A stretch of DNA of 64,000 nt from Streptomyces sp. NBC_00162 (GCF_024611995.1 NZ_CP102509.1:6138001-6202000); one strand, 5' to 3'. Positions 38,655 to 47,600 are shown, counted from the first letter of the stretch. Numbers and translations are program-made. The notes: a model not told the origin generated them from the sequence alone.

Positions 38655-38754
38655 GCGTGTTCGTTGAACACGCGCTACTTGTCGACTTAGTGTCCTGTTC
38701 GGAAGAGTCCAGAGAACAGGCACACCCCTAACCCTAAACTTCAGGGTGAGGGTT
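38655..38754 (+). promoter_or_regulatory. Dyad-rich promoter region upstream of ftsZ
   Basis: The 279-bp ftsQ-ftsZ gap holds three ordered dyads: a perfect 19-bp palindrome GCGTGTTCGTTGAACACGC (38655-38673); CCTGTTC and GAACAGG 13 nt apart (38694-38720); and ACCCT-aaacttc-AGGGT (38731-38747) within a CCTAACCCTAAA context. ftsZ in Streptomyces is known to have several promoters, at least one sporulation-specific; these dyads are candidate sites for that control. The ribosome site GAGGCGAGAGG lies just before the GTG of ftsZ. Confidence 0.55.
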
Positions 38755-38852
38755 CGGGTCGGCGCGTTCGGACCGTCCCTATTTCGGCATCAGTCGTCGC
38801 AACGCAGGCCCGCGAGGCGGCGACACGTAACTCGAGGCGAGAGGCCTTCGAC

Positions 38853-40058
38853 GTGGCAGCACCGCAGAACTACCTCGCAGTCATCAAGGTCATCGGTGTC
38901 GGCGGCGGTGGTGTCAATGCCATCAACCGAATGATCGAGGTCGGTCTCAAGGGCGTCGAGTTCATCGCCATCAACACGGACGCCCAAGCGCTGTTGATGA
39001 GCGACGCCGACGTCAAGCTCGACGTCGGCCGTGAACTCACCCGGGGCCTCGGCGCCGGCGCCAACCCGGCCGTCGGCCGCAAGGCGGCAGAGGACCACCG
39101 CGAGGAGATCGAGGAGGTCCTCAAGGGGGCCGACATGGTCTTCGTCACCGCCGGCGAGGGCGGCGGCACCGGCACGGGCGGCGCGCCCGTCGTCGCCAAC
39201 ATCGCGCGCTCGCTGGGCGCCCTGACGATCGGTGTGGTCACCCGGCCGTTCACCTTCGAGGGCCGGCGCCGCGCGAACCAGGCGGAGGACGGCATCGCCG
39301 AGCTCCGCGAAGAGGTCGACACCCTCATCGTCATCCCCAACGACCGGCTGCTGTCCATCTCGGACCGCCAGGTCAGCGTGCTCGACGCCTTCAAGTCGGC
39401 CGACCAGGTCCTGCTCTCGGGCGTCCAGGGCATCACCGACCTCATCACCACCCCGGGTCTGATCAACCTCGACTTCGCCGACGTCAAGTCCGTGATGTCC
39501 GAGGCCGGCTCGGCCCTGATGGGCATCGGCTCGGCCCGCGGCGACGACCGCGCGGTGGCCGCGGCCGAGATGGCGATCTCCTCGCCGCTGCTGGAGGCGT
39601 CCATCGACGGCGCCCGCGGCGTGCTGCTCTCCATCTCCGGCGGCTCGGACCTCGGTCTCTTCGAGATCAACGAGGCCGCGCAGCTGGTGAGCGAGGCCGC
39701 GCACCCCGAGGCGAACATCATCTTCGGCGCCGTCATCGACGACGCGCTCGGCGACGAGGTGCGGGTCACCGTCATCGCGGCCGGGTTCGACGGCGGACAG
39801 CCCCCGGCCCGCCGGGACAACGTCATCGGCGCCGCGTCCACGAAGCGCGAGGAGCCGGCCCCGACGCCGGTCCGCGCGGCGGAGCCGACCCGGCCGGCCT
39901 TCGGCGGACTCGGCTCGGTCACCCCGCGCGAGGACCCCCCGGCTCCGATCGAGGCGGCCCCGGTCGAGGCCCACAGCCCCGCGCCGCAGGTTCCGACGGC
40001 CCGGCCGTACCAGGACAGCCCGGCCGAGGAACTGGATGTCCCGGACTTCTTGAAGTGA
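38853..40058 (+). CDS. ftsZ: Cell division GTPase FtsZ
   Basis: 401-aa tubulin homologue forming the Z ring. The GTP-binding motifs [12 protein letters not shown] and [15 protein letters not shown] are exact, as are the [10 protein letters not shown] and [11 protein letters not shown] segments (T7 loop with catalytic Asp). A Pro/Ala-rich linker from about residue 320 leads to the C-terminal peptide ELDVPDFLK that binds partners such as SepF. Start GTG 38853. Its stop overlaps the pgeF start as GTGA. Confidence 0.98.
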   Translation: MAAPQNYLAVIKVIGVGGGGVNAINRMIEVGLKGVEFIAINTDAQALLMSDADVKLDVGRELTRGLGAGANPAVGRKAAEDHREEIEEVLKGADMVFVTAGEGGGTGTGGAPVVANIARSLGALTIGVVTRPFTFEGRRRANQAEDGIAELREEVDTLIVIPNDRLLSISDRQVSVLDAFKSADQVLLSGVQGITDLITTPGLINLDFADVKSVMSEAGSALMGIGSARGDDRAVAAAEMAISSPLLEASIDGARGVLLSISGGSDLGLFEINEAAQLVSEAAHPEANIIFGAVIDDALGDEVRVTVIAAGFDGGQPPARRDNVIGAASTKREEPAPTPVRAAEPTRPAFGGLGSVTPREDPPAPIEAAPVEAHSPAPQVPTARPYQDSPAEELDVPDFLK

Positions 40059-40786
40059 CACCGGAGCAGCATCACGTGGGCGGCGCCCACTTCGCCTTCA
40101 CCGACCGGTGGGGCGGGGTGAGCGCCGTTCCGTACGAAGAGCTCAACCTCGGCGGCGCGGTCGGAGACGACCCGGCCGCCGTTCGCGCGAACCGGGCACG
40201 CGCCGCGGAGTCCCTGGGGATCGACCCGGACCTGGTGGTCTGGATGAACCAGGTGCACGGCCGTGACGTGGCGGTGGTCGACGGACCGTGGCCCTTCGGC
40301 GAAGATGTCCCCGCGGTCGACGCGGTGGTCACCGCCCGTCGGGGGCTCGCCCTCGCCGTGCTCACCGCCGACTGCGCGCCGGTCCTGCTGGCGGACCCCG
40401 TCGCCGGGGTCGCCGCGGCCGCCCACGCCGGGCGGCCCGGACTGGTCGCCGGAGTGGTTCCCGCCGCGGTGGAGGCGATGGTCGCCCTCGGCGCCGAGCC
40501 CGGGCGGATCGTCGCCCGCACCGGACCCGCGGTCTGCGGCCACTGCTACGAGGTGCCCGCCGAGATGCGGGACGCGGTGTCCGAGGTGGTGCCGGCCGCC
40601 CGGGCCGAGACCAGCTGGGGGACTCCGGCCGTGGACGTGGTCGCCGGGGTGCACGCCCAGCTCGCGGAGGCGGGGGTGGTGAACGTCCACCGATCTCCGG
40701 TCTGCACACTGGAGTCGCGGGACCACTTCTCGTACCGCCGCGACCGGGTGACCGGGCGGCTTGCCGGATATGTCTGGTTGGACTGA
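40055..40786 (+). CDS. pgeF: PgeF/YfiH family peptidoglycan-editing factor
   Basis: 243-aa protein of the YfiH/LACC1 family (formerly polyphenol oxidase-like; in E. coli it corrects mis-incorporated amino acids in UDP-MurNAc peptides). Metal-site motifs are [19 protein letters not shown] and the downstream [11 protein letters not shown]. The usual AHAGWRG segment reads AHAGRPG here. The GTG start overlaps the ftsZ stop, so it is translationally coupled to ftsZ; yggS follows 3 bp later. Confidence 0.9.
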   Translation: MTPEQHHVGGAHFAFTDRWGGVSAVPYEELNLGGAVGDDPAAVRANRARAAESLGIDPDLVVWMNQVHGRDVAVVDGPWPFGEDVPAVDAVVTARRGLALAVLTADCAPVLLADPVAGVAAAAHAGRPGLVAGVVPAAVEAMVALGAEPGRIVARTGPAVCGHCYEVPAEMRDAVSEVVPAARAETSWGTPAVDVVAGVHAQLAEAGVVNVHRSPVCTLESRDHFSYRRDRVTGRLAGYVWLD

Positions 40787-40789
40787 AAG

Positions 40790-41509
40790 ATGACGGACCG
40801 TAAGTCGGAGCTCGCGGAGAACCTCGCGCGGGTGGAGGAACGTATCTCGTCCGCCTGCGCGGCCGCGGGCCGCAAGCGGGAAGAGGTGACGCTCATCGTG
40901 GTCACCAAGACCTATCCCGCGAGCGACGTACGACTCCTGGCGGAGCTGGGCATCCGTCATGTTGCGGAAAATCGCGACCAGGACGCCGCCCCCAAGGCCG
41001 CGGCCTGCGCGGATCTGCCGCTCCGCTGGCACTTCGTCGGTCAGTTGCAGACGAACAAAGTCCGTTCCGTGGCGGGATACGCGCATGTGGTGCAGTCGGT
41101 CGACCGGCCCAAGCTCGTGACCGCCCTCTCGGCGGCCGCCTCGAACGCGGGCCGCGAACTCGGCTGCCTCGTGCAGATCGCCCTCGACGCCGAGTCGGGC
41201 GAGCGGGGATCCCGGGGCGGCGCGGCGCCCGAGCAGCTCGCGGAGTTGGCGGACCTCGTCGCCGGGGCGCCGGGACTGCGGATCGACGGCGTGATGACCG
41301 TCGCCCCGCTCTCCGGTCCGTACGCCGGACGCGAACAGGCCGCTTTCGGACGGCTGGTGGAATTGTCATCCCGCCTGCGCGCGGACCATCCGGCTGCCAC
41401 GATGGTGTCGGCCGGGATGAGTACGGATCTGGAACAGGCCGTTGCGGCCGGTGCGACACATGTACGCGTCGGCACTGCGGTACTCGGCGCGAGACCCCGG
41501 CTCGGGTAA
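40790..41509 (+). CDS. YggS-family PLP homeostasis protein
   Basis: 239-aa single-domain alanine-racemase-fold protein that binds pyridoxal phosphate and is involved in PLP and amino-acid homeostasis in other bacteria (YggS/YlmE/PROSC family). The Schiff-base lysine is in TLIVVTKTYPASD; other motifs are WHFVGQLQTNK and MSTDLEQAVAAGATHVRVGTAVLG near the end. It lies between pgeF and sepF, as in many actinobacteria and firmicutes. Confidence 0.93.
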   Translation: MTDRKSELAENLARVEERISSACAAAGRKREEVTLIVVTKTYPASDVRLLAELGIRHVAENRDQDAAPKAAACADLPLRWHFVGQLQTNKVRSVAGYAHVVQSVDRPKLVTALSAAASNAGRELGCLVQIALDAESGERGSRGGAAPEQLAELADLVAGAPGLRIDGVMTVAPLSGPYAGREQAAFGRLVELSSRLRADHPAATMVSAGMSTDLEQAVAAGATHVRVGTAVLGARPRLG

Positions 41510-41658
41510 CGTCGCCAAGAAAGTCGGACCACAGCAGAAAATATGGTCATTACCGCTGATGAGCGGGCAGACCACGTGGATCGCGGGCAGTTGGTGACAT
41601 TCGTGACACAGCGGCACCTGCGACAGGGCGATCCACCACAGAGCGGAGGACTCGGAGA

Positions 41659-42282
41659 ATGGCCGGCGCGATGCGCAAGATGGCGGTCTACCTCGGCCTC
41701 GTGGAGGACGACCGGTACGACAACCCGGGGTACGACCCCGACGACGAGTTCGAGCCCGAGCCGGAACCGGAGCGGGCCCGTGACCGGACCCGCGAGCGAG
41801 ACCGTCAGCCCGTGCACCAATCGCCCGTATCGGACGAACCGGTACGAGCCGTACAGCCTCCGGCGCAGCGCGAACCCATCCCAATTCCGGTGGAAAACGG
41901 ACGTCCTGCGCGAATTGCCCCCGTGGCATCCATCACACCTGACCGCACCAACCTGGAGAAGAACGCCCCCGTGATCATGCCCAAGGTCGTCTCCGAGCGG
42001 GAGCCGTACCGCATCACGACGCTGCACCCCCGGACCTACAACGAGGCCCGTACCATCGGGGAACACTTCCGTGAGGGCACTCCGGTGATCATGAATCTCA
42101 CGGAGATGGACGACACTGACGCGAAGCGTCTCGTGGACTTCGCCGCCGGTCTGGTCTTCGGCCTGCACGGCAGTATTGAACGCGTGACACAGAAGGTGTT
42201 CCTGCTGTCGCCTGCTAACGTCGATGTCACGGCGGAGGACAAGGCCCGCATCGCGGAGGGCGGGTTCTTCAACCAAAGCTAG
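41659..42282 (+). CDS. sepF: Cell division protein SepF
   Basis: 207-aa SepF. The amphipathic N-terminal helix [18 protein letters not shown] tethers it to membrane. A charged linker rich in Asp, Glu, Arg and Pro spans about residues 20-105, and the C-terminal FtsZ-binding domain ([29 protein letters not shown], about 115-143; [20 protein letters not shown]) is intact. In actinobacteria SepF is the main membrane anchor of FtsZ, since ftsA is absent. A 149-bp gap before it may carry its own promoter; GCGGAGGA precedes the ATG. Confidence 0.95.
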   Translation: MAGAMRKMAVYLGLVEDDRYDNPGYDPDDEFEPEPEPERARDRTRERDRQPVHQSPVSDEPVRAVQPPAQREPIPIPVENGRPARIAPVASITPDRTNLEKNAPVIMPKVVSEREPYRITTLHPRTYNEARTIGEHFREGTPVIMNLTEMDDTDAKRLVDFAAGLVFGLHGSIERVTQKVFLLSPANVDVTAEDKARIAEGGFFNQS

Positions 42283-42341
42283 ACCGATCCGTCAGACACG
42301 GGACCGGGAACAGAGCGAGAACGGGGAGAGGGAAGCGCGGG

Positions 42342-42638
42342 ATGGGCGTCGCACTGCAAGTGGTCTACATCGCGCTGATGTGCTTCCTCATCGTGCTGAT
42401 CTTCCGACTGGTCATGGACTACGTGTTCCAGTTCGCACGTTCATGGACACCCGGCAAGGCGATGGTGGTCGTTCTGGAGGCCACCTACACTGTCACCGAT
42501 CCACCGCTCAAGCTTCTTCGGCGGGCTATTCCGCCGTTGCGTCTCGGGGGCGTGGCACTCGACCTGTCCTTCTTCGTTCTGATGATCATCGTTTACATCC
42601 TCATCAGTTTCGTGAGCACCGCTGCGAGAAGCGTGTGA
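42342..42638 (+). CDS. sepG: YggT/YlmG family membrane protein (SepG)
   Basis: 98-aa membrane protein of the YggT/YlmG family, with two hydrophobic segments (about 3-25 and 65-92) around a short polar region (SWTPGKAMVVVLEATYTVTDPPLKLLRR is the conserved central part, about 32-60). It lies between sepF and divIVA, the position of S. coelicolor SepG, which is reported to help place SsgB and organise nucleoids at sporulation septa. GGGAGAGGGAAG lies before the ATG. Confidence 0.88.
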   Translation: MGVALQVVYIALMCFLIVLIFRLVMDYVFQFARSWTPGKAMVVVLEATYTVTDPPLKLLRRAIPPLRLGGVALDLSFFVLMIIVYILISFVSTAARSV

Positions 42639-42720
42639 ACGATGAGCTTCCCCGCAGGCCTGGGGACAGTCCCGATACGGTCTTGCCGACTGCCGACGAC
42701 TACGTAGAGGTGAAGAAGAC

Positions 42721-43932
42721 ATGCCGCTGACTCCCGAGGACGTGCGGAACAAGCAGTTCACGACCGTCCGCCTCCGAGAAGGCTATGACGAGGACGAGGT
42801 CGATGCCTTCCTCGACGAGGTCGAGTCCGAACTGACGCGCCTGCTGCGCGAGAACGAGGACCTGCGCGCCAAGCTGGCCGCTGCCACGCGCGCCGCCGCG
42901 CAGAACCAGCAGCAGCAGGGCATGCGCAAGCCGGAACCCCAGGACCAGCGTGGCCCCGGCGCCCCCGTGCCCGCGGCCATATCCGGCCCGCCGCAGCAGC
43001 AGCAGCAGCCGCAGATGGGCCCGCCGCAGCTGCCGGGCGGCCAGCCGCAGCTGCCCGCCGGCCCCGGCGGACACGGACCGCAGGGTCCGGGCATGGGTGG
43101 CCCCATGCAGCAGCACCCCATGGGTGGACCGCAGGGCATGGGCCAGCAGGGTATGGGCCAGCAGCAGGGCATGGGCCAGCAGTCCATGGGCGGCCAGAAC
43201 CCGCTCGGCCAGCAGATGCAGCCCATGGGCCAGCAGATGCAGCCGATGGGGCAGCAGATGCAGCCCATGGGTCAGCCGATGCACCAGCAGCCGCAGCAGC
43301 TGCCGCAGCAGGGCCCCGGTGGCGACAGTGCCGCCCGCGTCCTGTCGCTGGCGCAGCAGACCGCCGACCAGGCGATCGCGGAGGCCCGCTCCGAGGCCAA
43401 CAAGATCGTCGGCGAGGCCCGTTCGCGCGCCGAGGGTCTGGAGCGGGACGCCCGCGCCAAGGCCGACGCGCTGGAGCGGGACGCGCAGGAGAAGCACCGC
43501 GTCGCGATGGGCTCCCTGGAGTCCGCCCGCGCCACGCTGGAGCGCAAGGTCGAGGACCTGCGGGGCTTCGAGCGTGAGTACCGTACGCGCCTGAAGTCCT
43601 ACCTGGAGTCGCAGCTGCGTCAGCTGGAGACCCAGGCCGACGACTCCCTGGCCCCGCCGCGGAACCCGGCCGGTCCCGCGCTGCCGCCGTCGCCGTCGCC
43701 TTCGATGGCTCCGGCCGGTGCGATGGGGCACTCCATGGGTGGTCCCTCGATGGGTGGCCCGTCCCCCATGGGCGGTCCCTCCCCGATGGGTGGCCCGTCG
43801 TACGGCGGCCAGCAGCAGATGTCCCCGGCGATGACCCAGCCGATGGCTCCGGTGCGGCCGGCTGCGCCGCAGCCGATGCAGCAGGCGCCGTCTCCCATGC
43901 GGGGCTTTCTGATCGACGAGGACGACAACTAG
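42721..43932 (+). CDS. divIVA: Polar growth determinant DivIVA
   Basis: 403-aa DivIVA. The membrane-curvature-sensing N-terminal domain (MPLTPEDVRNKQFTTVRLRE, then a coiled coil to about residue 60) is followed by a Met/Gln/Gly/Pro linker (about 62-200). That linker contains three near-identical QQMQPMG units at 43211-43275. A second coiled coil spans about 205-305, with a Pro/Met/Gly-rich tail after it. In Streptomyces this essential protein marks hyphal tips and directs apical growth. AGAGGTGAAG precedes the ATG. It is the last gene of the cluster. Confidence 0.96.
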   Translation: MPLTPEDVRNKQFTTVRLREGYDEDEVDAFLDEVESELTRLLRENEDLRAKLAAATRAAAQNQQQQGMRKPEPQDQRGPGAPVPAAISGPPQQQQQPQMGPPQLPGGQPQLPAGPGGHGPQGPGMGGPMQQHPMGGPQGMGQQGMGQQQGMGQQSMGGQNPLGQQMQPMGQQMQPMGQQMQPMGQPMHQQPQQLPQQGPGGDSAARVLSLAQQTADQAIAEARSEANKIVGEARSRAEGLERDARAKADALERDAQEKHRVAMGSLESARATLERKVEDLRGFEREYRTRLKSYLESQLRQLETQADDSLAPPRNPAGPALPPSPSPSMAPAGAMGHSMGGPSMGGPSPMGGPSPMGGPSYGGQQQMSPAMTQPMAPVRPAAPQPMQQAPSPMRGFLIDEDDN

Positions 43933-43961
43933 GCGCCGCGCCGTCTGTCGGCAGTCGCTTC

Positions 43962-44005
43962 ACGGGCCGGGCCCGGGTTCCCATCGGAACCCGGGCCCGG
44001 CCCGT
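43962..44005 (+). terminator. Strong terminator after divIVA
   Basis: A perfect 20-bp stem (43962-43981 with 43986-44005; arm begins ACGGGCCGGGCCCGGGTTCC) closes a 4-nt loop, 30 nt after the divIVA stop. It is the probable end of the dcw transcript. Confidence 0.75.
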
Positions 44006-44030
44006 TCCCGTACCCGCGCGCGGCGCCGTT

Positions 44031-44057
44031 GCGGGGGCTCCGCCCCCGAGCCCCCGC
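44031..44057. repeat. Hairpin GCGGGGGCTC/GAGCCCCCGC
   Basis: A perfect 10-bp stem with a 7-nt loop. Its right arm shares bases 44053-44057 with the next, longer hairpin, so only one of the two can form fully at a time. It belongs to a family of GC-rich intergenic elements seen at two other places in the window. Confidence 0.5.
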
Positions 44058-44129
44058 GCCTCAAACGCCGGCGGGGCTGGAATGTGCCGCTGCGCGGCAA
44101 TCCAGCCCCGCCGGCGTTTGAGGCGCGGG
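44053..44129. repeat. 29-bp perfect inverted repeat between divIVA and ileS
   Basis: Arms 44053-44081 and 44101-44129 are exact reverse complements over 29 bp (core GCGCCTCAAACGCCGG). The 19-nt loop contains a small TGCCGC/GCGGCA hairpin. It sits between convergent divIVA and ileS and is probably a bidirectional terminator. The right arm plus following bases (44116-44142) recur identically at 50887-50913. Confidence 0.65.
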
Positions 44130-44164
44130 CGCGGAGCGCCGTGTAGTGAGCCGAGGGGGTAGCA

Positions 44165-44203
44165 AAGAGGCCCGCACCCCCGGTGAGGGGGTACGGGCCT
44201 CTT
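44165..44203 (-). terminator. Terminator after ileS
   Basis: AAGAGGCCCG pairs with CGGGCCTCTT, and after a single mismatch ACCCCC pairs with GGGGGT around a GGTGA loop. The hairpin starts 10 nt after the ileS stop and is followed on the minus strand by a short T-rich stretch. Confidence 0.75.
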
Positions 44204-44213
44204 GGGCCGTTCG

Positions 44214-47200
44214 TTACGCCTTGCGGAGGCGGAAGGTCAGGCCGAGGGGTTCGTCCGTGAAGGCTTCGCCGTACGTGGCGTCGGCCTCGCCGGGGGCGAA
44301 GTCCGTGGACAGGACCTCGTCCGCGATCAGGGCCGCGTGGTCCGTCAGGGCCGTGACCACCTCCGGGGACTCGGAGGACCAGCGCAGGGCGATCCGGTCC
44401 GCCACGTCCAGGCCGGAGTTCTTCCGGGCCTCCTGGATCAGGCGGATCGCGTCACGCGCCAGCCCCGCGAGCCGCAGCTCCGGGGTGATCTCCAGGTCCA
44501 GGGCGACCGTCGCGCCCGAGTCCGAGGCCACCGACCAGCCCTCGCGCGGGGTCTCCGTGATGATGACCTCCTCCGGGGAGAGGGAGACCTCGTCACCGTT
44601 GACCGAGACGGTCGCGGAGCCCGAGCGCAGGGCCAGCGACAGGGCCGCCGCGTCGGCCGCGGACACCGCCTTCGCCACGTCCTGGACGCCCTTGCCGAAG
44701 CGCTTGCCCAGCGCACGGAAATTGGCCTTCGCCGTGGTGTCCACCAGGGACCCGCCGACCTCGGAGAGCGAGGCCACGGAGGAGACGTTCAGCTCCTCGG
44801 TGATCTGGGCCTGGAGCTCCGGGGAGAGCGCGTCGAAGCCCACCGCACCGACCAGCGCCCGCGACAGCGGCTGGCGGGTCTTGACGCCCGACTCCGCACG
44901 GGTCGCACGGCCCAGCTCCACGAGGCGGCGTACCAGCAGCATGTGCTGCGAGAGCGCCGGGTCCACCTGGGCGGCGTCCGACTCCGGCCAGGAGGAGAGG
45001 TGCACCGACTCGGGGGCCTCGGGGGTGACCGGGACGATCATGTCCTGCCAGACCCGCTCCGTGATGAAGGGGGTGAGGGGGGCCATGAGGCGGGTGACGG
45101 TCTCGACGACCTCGTGCAGGGTGCGCAGCGCGCCCTTGTCGCCCTGCCAGAAGCGGCGGCGCGAGCGGCGGACGTACCAGTTGGACAGGTCGTCCACGAA
45201 CGTGGACAGCAGCTTGCCGGCGCGCTGGGTGTCGTACGCCTCCATCGCGTCCGTGACCTCGGCGACGAGGGCGTGGAGCTCGGACAGGAGCCACCTGTCC
45301 AGGACCGTGCGGTCCGCCGGGGCCGGGTCCGAGGCGGAGGGCGCCCAGTTCGACGTACGGGCGTACAGGGCCTGGAAGGCGACCGTGTTCCAGTACGTGA
45401 GGAGGGTCTTGCGGACGACCTCCTGGATCGTGCCGTGGCCCACGCGGCGGGCCGCCCACGGGGAGCCGCCGGCCGCCATGAACCAGCGCACCGCGTCCGC
45501 GCCGTGCTGGTCCATGAGCGGGATCGGCTGGAGGGTGTTGCCCAGGTGCTTGGACATCTTGCGGCCGTCCTCGGCGAGGATGTGGCCCAGGCAGACCACG
45601 TTCTCGTAGGAGGACTTGTCGAAGACGAGGGTGCCGACCGCCATCAGCGTGTAGAACCACCCGCGCGTCTGGTCGATGGCCTCCGAGATGAACTGCGCCG
45701 GGTAGCGCTTCTCGAAGATCTCCTTGTTCTTGTGCGGGTAGCCCCACTGCGCGAACGGCATCGAGCCCGAGTCGTACCAGGCGTCGATGACCTCGGGCAC
45801 GCGGACGGCGGTCAGCGAGCAGCCCTCGGCGGTGCAGGTGAAGGTGACGTCGTCGATGTACGGGCGGTGCGGGTCCAGGGCGGACTGGTCCTGCCCGGAC
45901 AGCTCGCTCAGCTCCGCGCGCGAGCCCACGCAGGTGAGGTGGTTCTCCTCGCAGCGCCAGATCGGCAGCGGGGTGCCCCAGTAGCGGTTGCGGGACAGCG
46001 CCCAGTCGATGTTGTTGTTCAGCCAGTCGCCGAAGCGGCCCTGCTTGACCGAGTCCGGGAACCAGTTCGTCTTCTCGTTCTCCCGCAGCATCGCGTCCTT
46101 GACGGCGGTGGTGCGGATGTACCAGGACGGCTGCGCGTAGTAGAGCAGGGCCGTGTGGCAGCGCCAGCAGTGCGGGTAGCTGTGCTCGTAGGCGATGTGA
46201 TTGAAGAGCAGGCCGCGGGCGTCGAGGTCGGCGGTCAGCTTCTCGTCGGCCTTCTTGAAGAAGACGCCGCCGACCAGCGGGACCTCCTCCTCGAAGGTGC
46301 CGTCGGGGCGGACCGGGTTCACGACCGGCAGGCCGTAGGCGCGGCAGACCGCGAGGTCGTCGGCACCGAAGGCGGGGGACTGGTGGACCAGACCGGTGCC
46401 GTCCTCGGTCGTGACGTACTCGGCGTTCACGACGTAGTGGGCCGGGGCCGGGAACTCGACCAGGTCGAAGGGGCGCTCGTACGTCCAGCGCTCCATCTCC
46501 TTGCCCGTGAAGGACTCGCCGGTGGCCTCCCAGCCCTCGCCGAGGGCCTTCTCCAGCAGCGGCTGGGCGACGACCAGCTTCTCCTCGCCGTTGGTGGCCA
46601 CCACGTACGTGACGTCCGGGTGCGCGGCGACGGCGGTGTTCGAGACCAGGGTCCAGGGGGTGGTCGTCCAGACCAGCAGCGCCGCCTCGCCCGCGAGGGG
46701 GCCGGAGGTCAGCGGGAAGCGGACGAAGACCGAGGGGTCGACGACCGTCTCGTAGCCCTGGGCCAGCTCGTGGTCGGAGAGGCCGGTGCCGCAGCGCGGG
46801 CACCAGGGGGCGACGCGGTGGTCCTGGGTGAGCAGGCCCTTGTTGAAGATCTCCTTCAGCGACCACCACACGGACTCGACGTACTCGGGGTCCATGGTCC
46901 GGTAGGCGTCGTCCAGGTCGACCCAGTAGCCCATCCGGGTCGTGAGCTCCGCGAACGCGTCGGTGTGGCGGGTCACGGACTCGCGGCACTTGTCGTTGAA
47001 CTCGGCGATGCCGTACGCCTCGATGTCCTGCTTGCCGTTGAAGCCGAGCTCCTTCTCGACGGCGAGCTCGACGGGCAGGCCGTGGCAGTCCCAGCCGGCC
47101 TTGCGGGCCACGTGGTAGCCGCGCATGGTGCGGAACCGGGGGAAGACGTCCTTGAAGACGCGGGCCTCGATGTGGTGCGCGCCGGGCATGCCGTTCGCGG

Positions 47201-47360
47201 TCGGCGGGCCCTCGTAGAAGACCCACTCGGGGCGGCCCTCGGACTGCTCCAGGGTCTTGGCGAAGGTCTTGCTCTCGCGCCAGAAGTCGAGGACGGCGTG
47301 CTCGAGGGCAGGCAGGTCGACCTGGGCGGGGACCGGGCGGTACTGCGGCGGTGTGGTCAT
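44214..47360 (-). CDS. ileS: Isoleucyl-tRNA synthetase with GAHH signature
   Basis: 1048-aa class I aminoacyl-tRNA synthetase charging tRNA-Ile. The catalytic N-terminus has PPTANG followed by GAHH at residues 60-63, in the place of the canonical HxGH; codons for G60, A61, H62 and H63 were checked on both strands. KMSKS is present as GRKMSKHLG. The editing domain (TTPWTLVSNTAVAAHPD) and the C-terminal anticodon-binding region are complete, so the enzyme looks like the type 2 (eukaryote-like) IleRS. ATG 47360 follows a ribosome site that forms part of a T-box leader. It appears to be an ordinary housekeeping copy; no second ileS is in the window. Confidence 0.95.
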   Translation of the reverse strand: MTTPPQYRPVPAQVDLPALEHAVLDFWRESKTFAKTLEQSEGRPEWVFYEGPPTANGMPGAHHIEARVFKDVFPRFRTMRGYHVARKAGWDCHGLPVELAVEKELGFNGKQDIEAYGIAEFNDKCRESVTRHTDAFAELTTRMGYWVDLDDAYRTMDPEYVESVWWSLKEIFNKGLLTQDHRVAPWCPRCGTGLSDHELAQGYETVVDPSVFVRFPLTSGPLAGEAALLVWTTTPWTLVSNTAVAAHPDVTYVVATNGEEKLVVAQPLLEKALGEGWEATGESFTGKEMERWTYERPFDLVEFPAPAHYVVNAEYVTTEDGTGLVHQSPAFGADDLAVCRAYGLPVVNPVRPDGTFEEEVPLVGGVFFKKADEKLTADLDARGLLFNHIAYEHSYPHCWRCHTALLYYAQPSWYIRTTAVKDAMLRENEKTNWFPDSVKQGRFGDWLNNNIDWALSRNRYWGTPLPIWRCEENHLTCVGSRAELSELSGQDQSALDPHRPYIDDVTFTCTAEGCSLTAVRVPEVIDAWYDSGSMPFAQWGYPHKNKEIFEKRYPAQFISEAIDQTRGWFYTLMAVGTLVFDKSSYENVVCLGHILAEDGRKMSKHLGNTLQPIPLMDQHGADAVRWFMAAGGSPWAARRVGHGTIQEVVRKTLLTYWNTVAFQALYARTSNWAPSASDPAPADRTVLDRWLLSELHALVAEVTDAMEAYDTQRAGKLLSTFVDDLSNWYVRRSRRRFWQGDKGALRTLHEVVETVTRLMAPLTPFITERVWQDMIVPVTPEAPESVHLSSWPESDAAQVDPALSQHMLLVRRLVELGRATRAESGVKTRQPLSRALVGAVGFDALSPELQAQITEELNVSSVASLSEVGGSLVDTTAKANFRALGKRFGKGVQDVAKAVSAADAAALSLALRSGSATVSVNGDEVSLSPEEVIITETPREGWSVASDSGATVALDLEITPELRLAGLARDAIRLIQEARKNSGLDVADRIALRWSSESPEVVTALTDHAALIADEVLSTDFAPGEADATYGEAFTDEPLGLTFRLRKA

Positions 47361-47374
47361 GAGGCTGAACTCTT

Positions 47375-47600
47375 CCTCCGGCGGGATGTCACTTCCGTCC
47401 GGAGGGACGAGAGCCTTGGATGCTCCCGCGGTACCACCCTCCTTGGCCTCCGGACTGGTCCGGCGGCCCCCTCATTGGGGTGCGAAGCCGGTTCTAGTCG
47501 CCCCACGGGGATCCGTTACGGGCTTTCTTCCGGCGGCTCAGGGGTGATCCTTCACATCGCGCTCGCCCCCGGGCTCTCACCGTCCCCGGGTCGCTCCTGG
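47375..47600 (-). ncRNA. T-box leader of ileS (translational type)
   Basis: On the minus strand the leader contains the T-box core AGGGTGGTACCGCG (47427-47440), whose TGGT would pair with the acceptor end of tRNA-Ile (discriminator A). A candidate Ile specifier ATC lies at 47546-47548 in the upstream stem. Downstream, CCTCCGG (47399-47405) can pair with CCGGAGG (47375-47381) containing the ileS ribosome site, so uncharged tRNA would free the site. This matches the ultrashort-stem-I, translation-controlling T-boxes known for actinobacterial ileS. Boundaries approximate. The remaining gap to 47939 shows nothing gene-like and probably carries divergent promoters. Confidence 0.88.
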
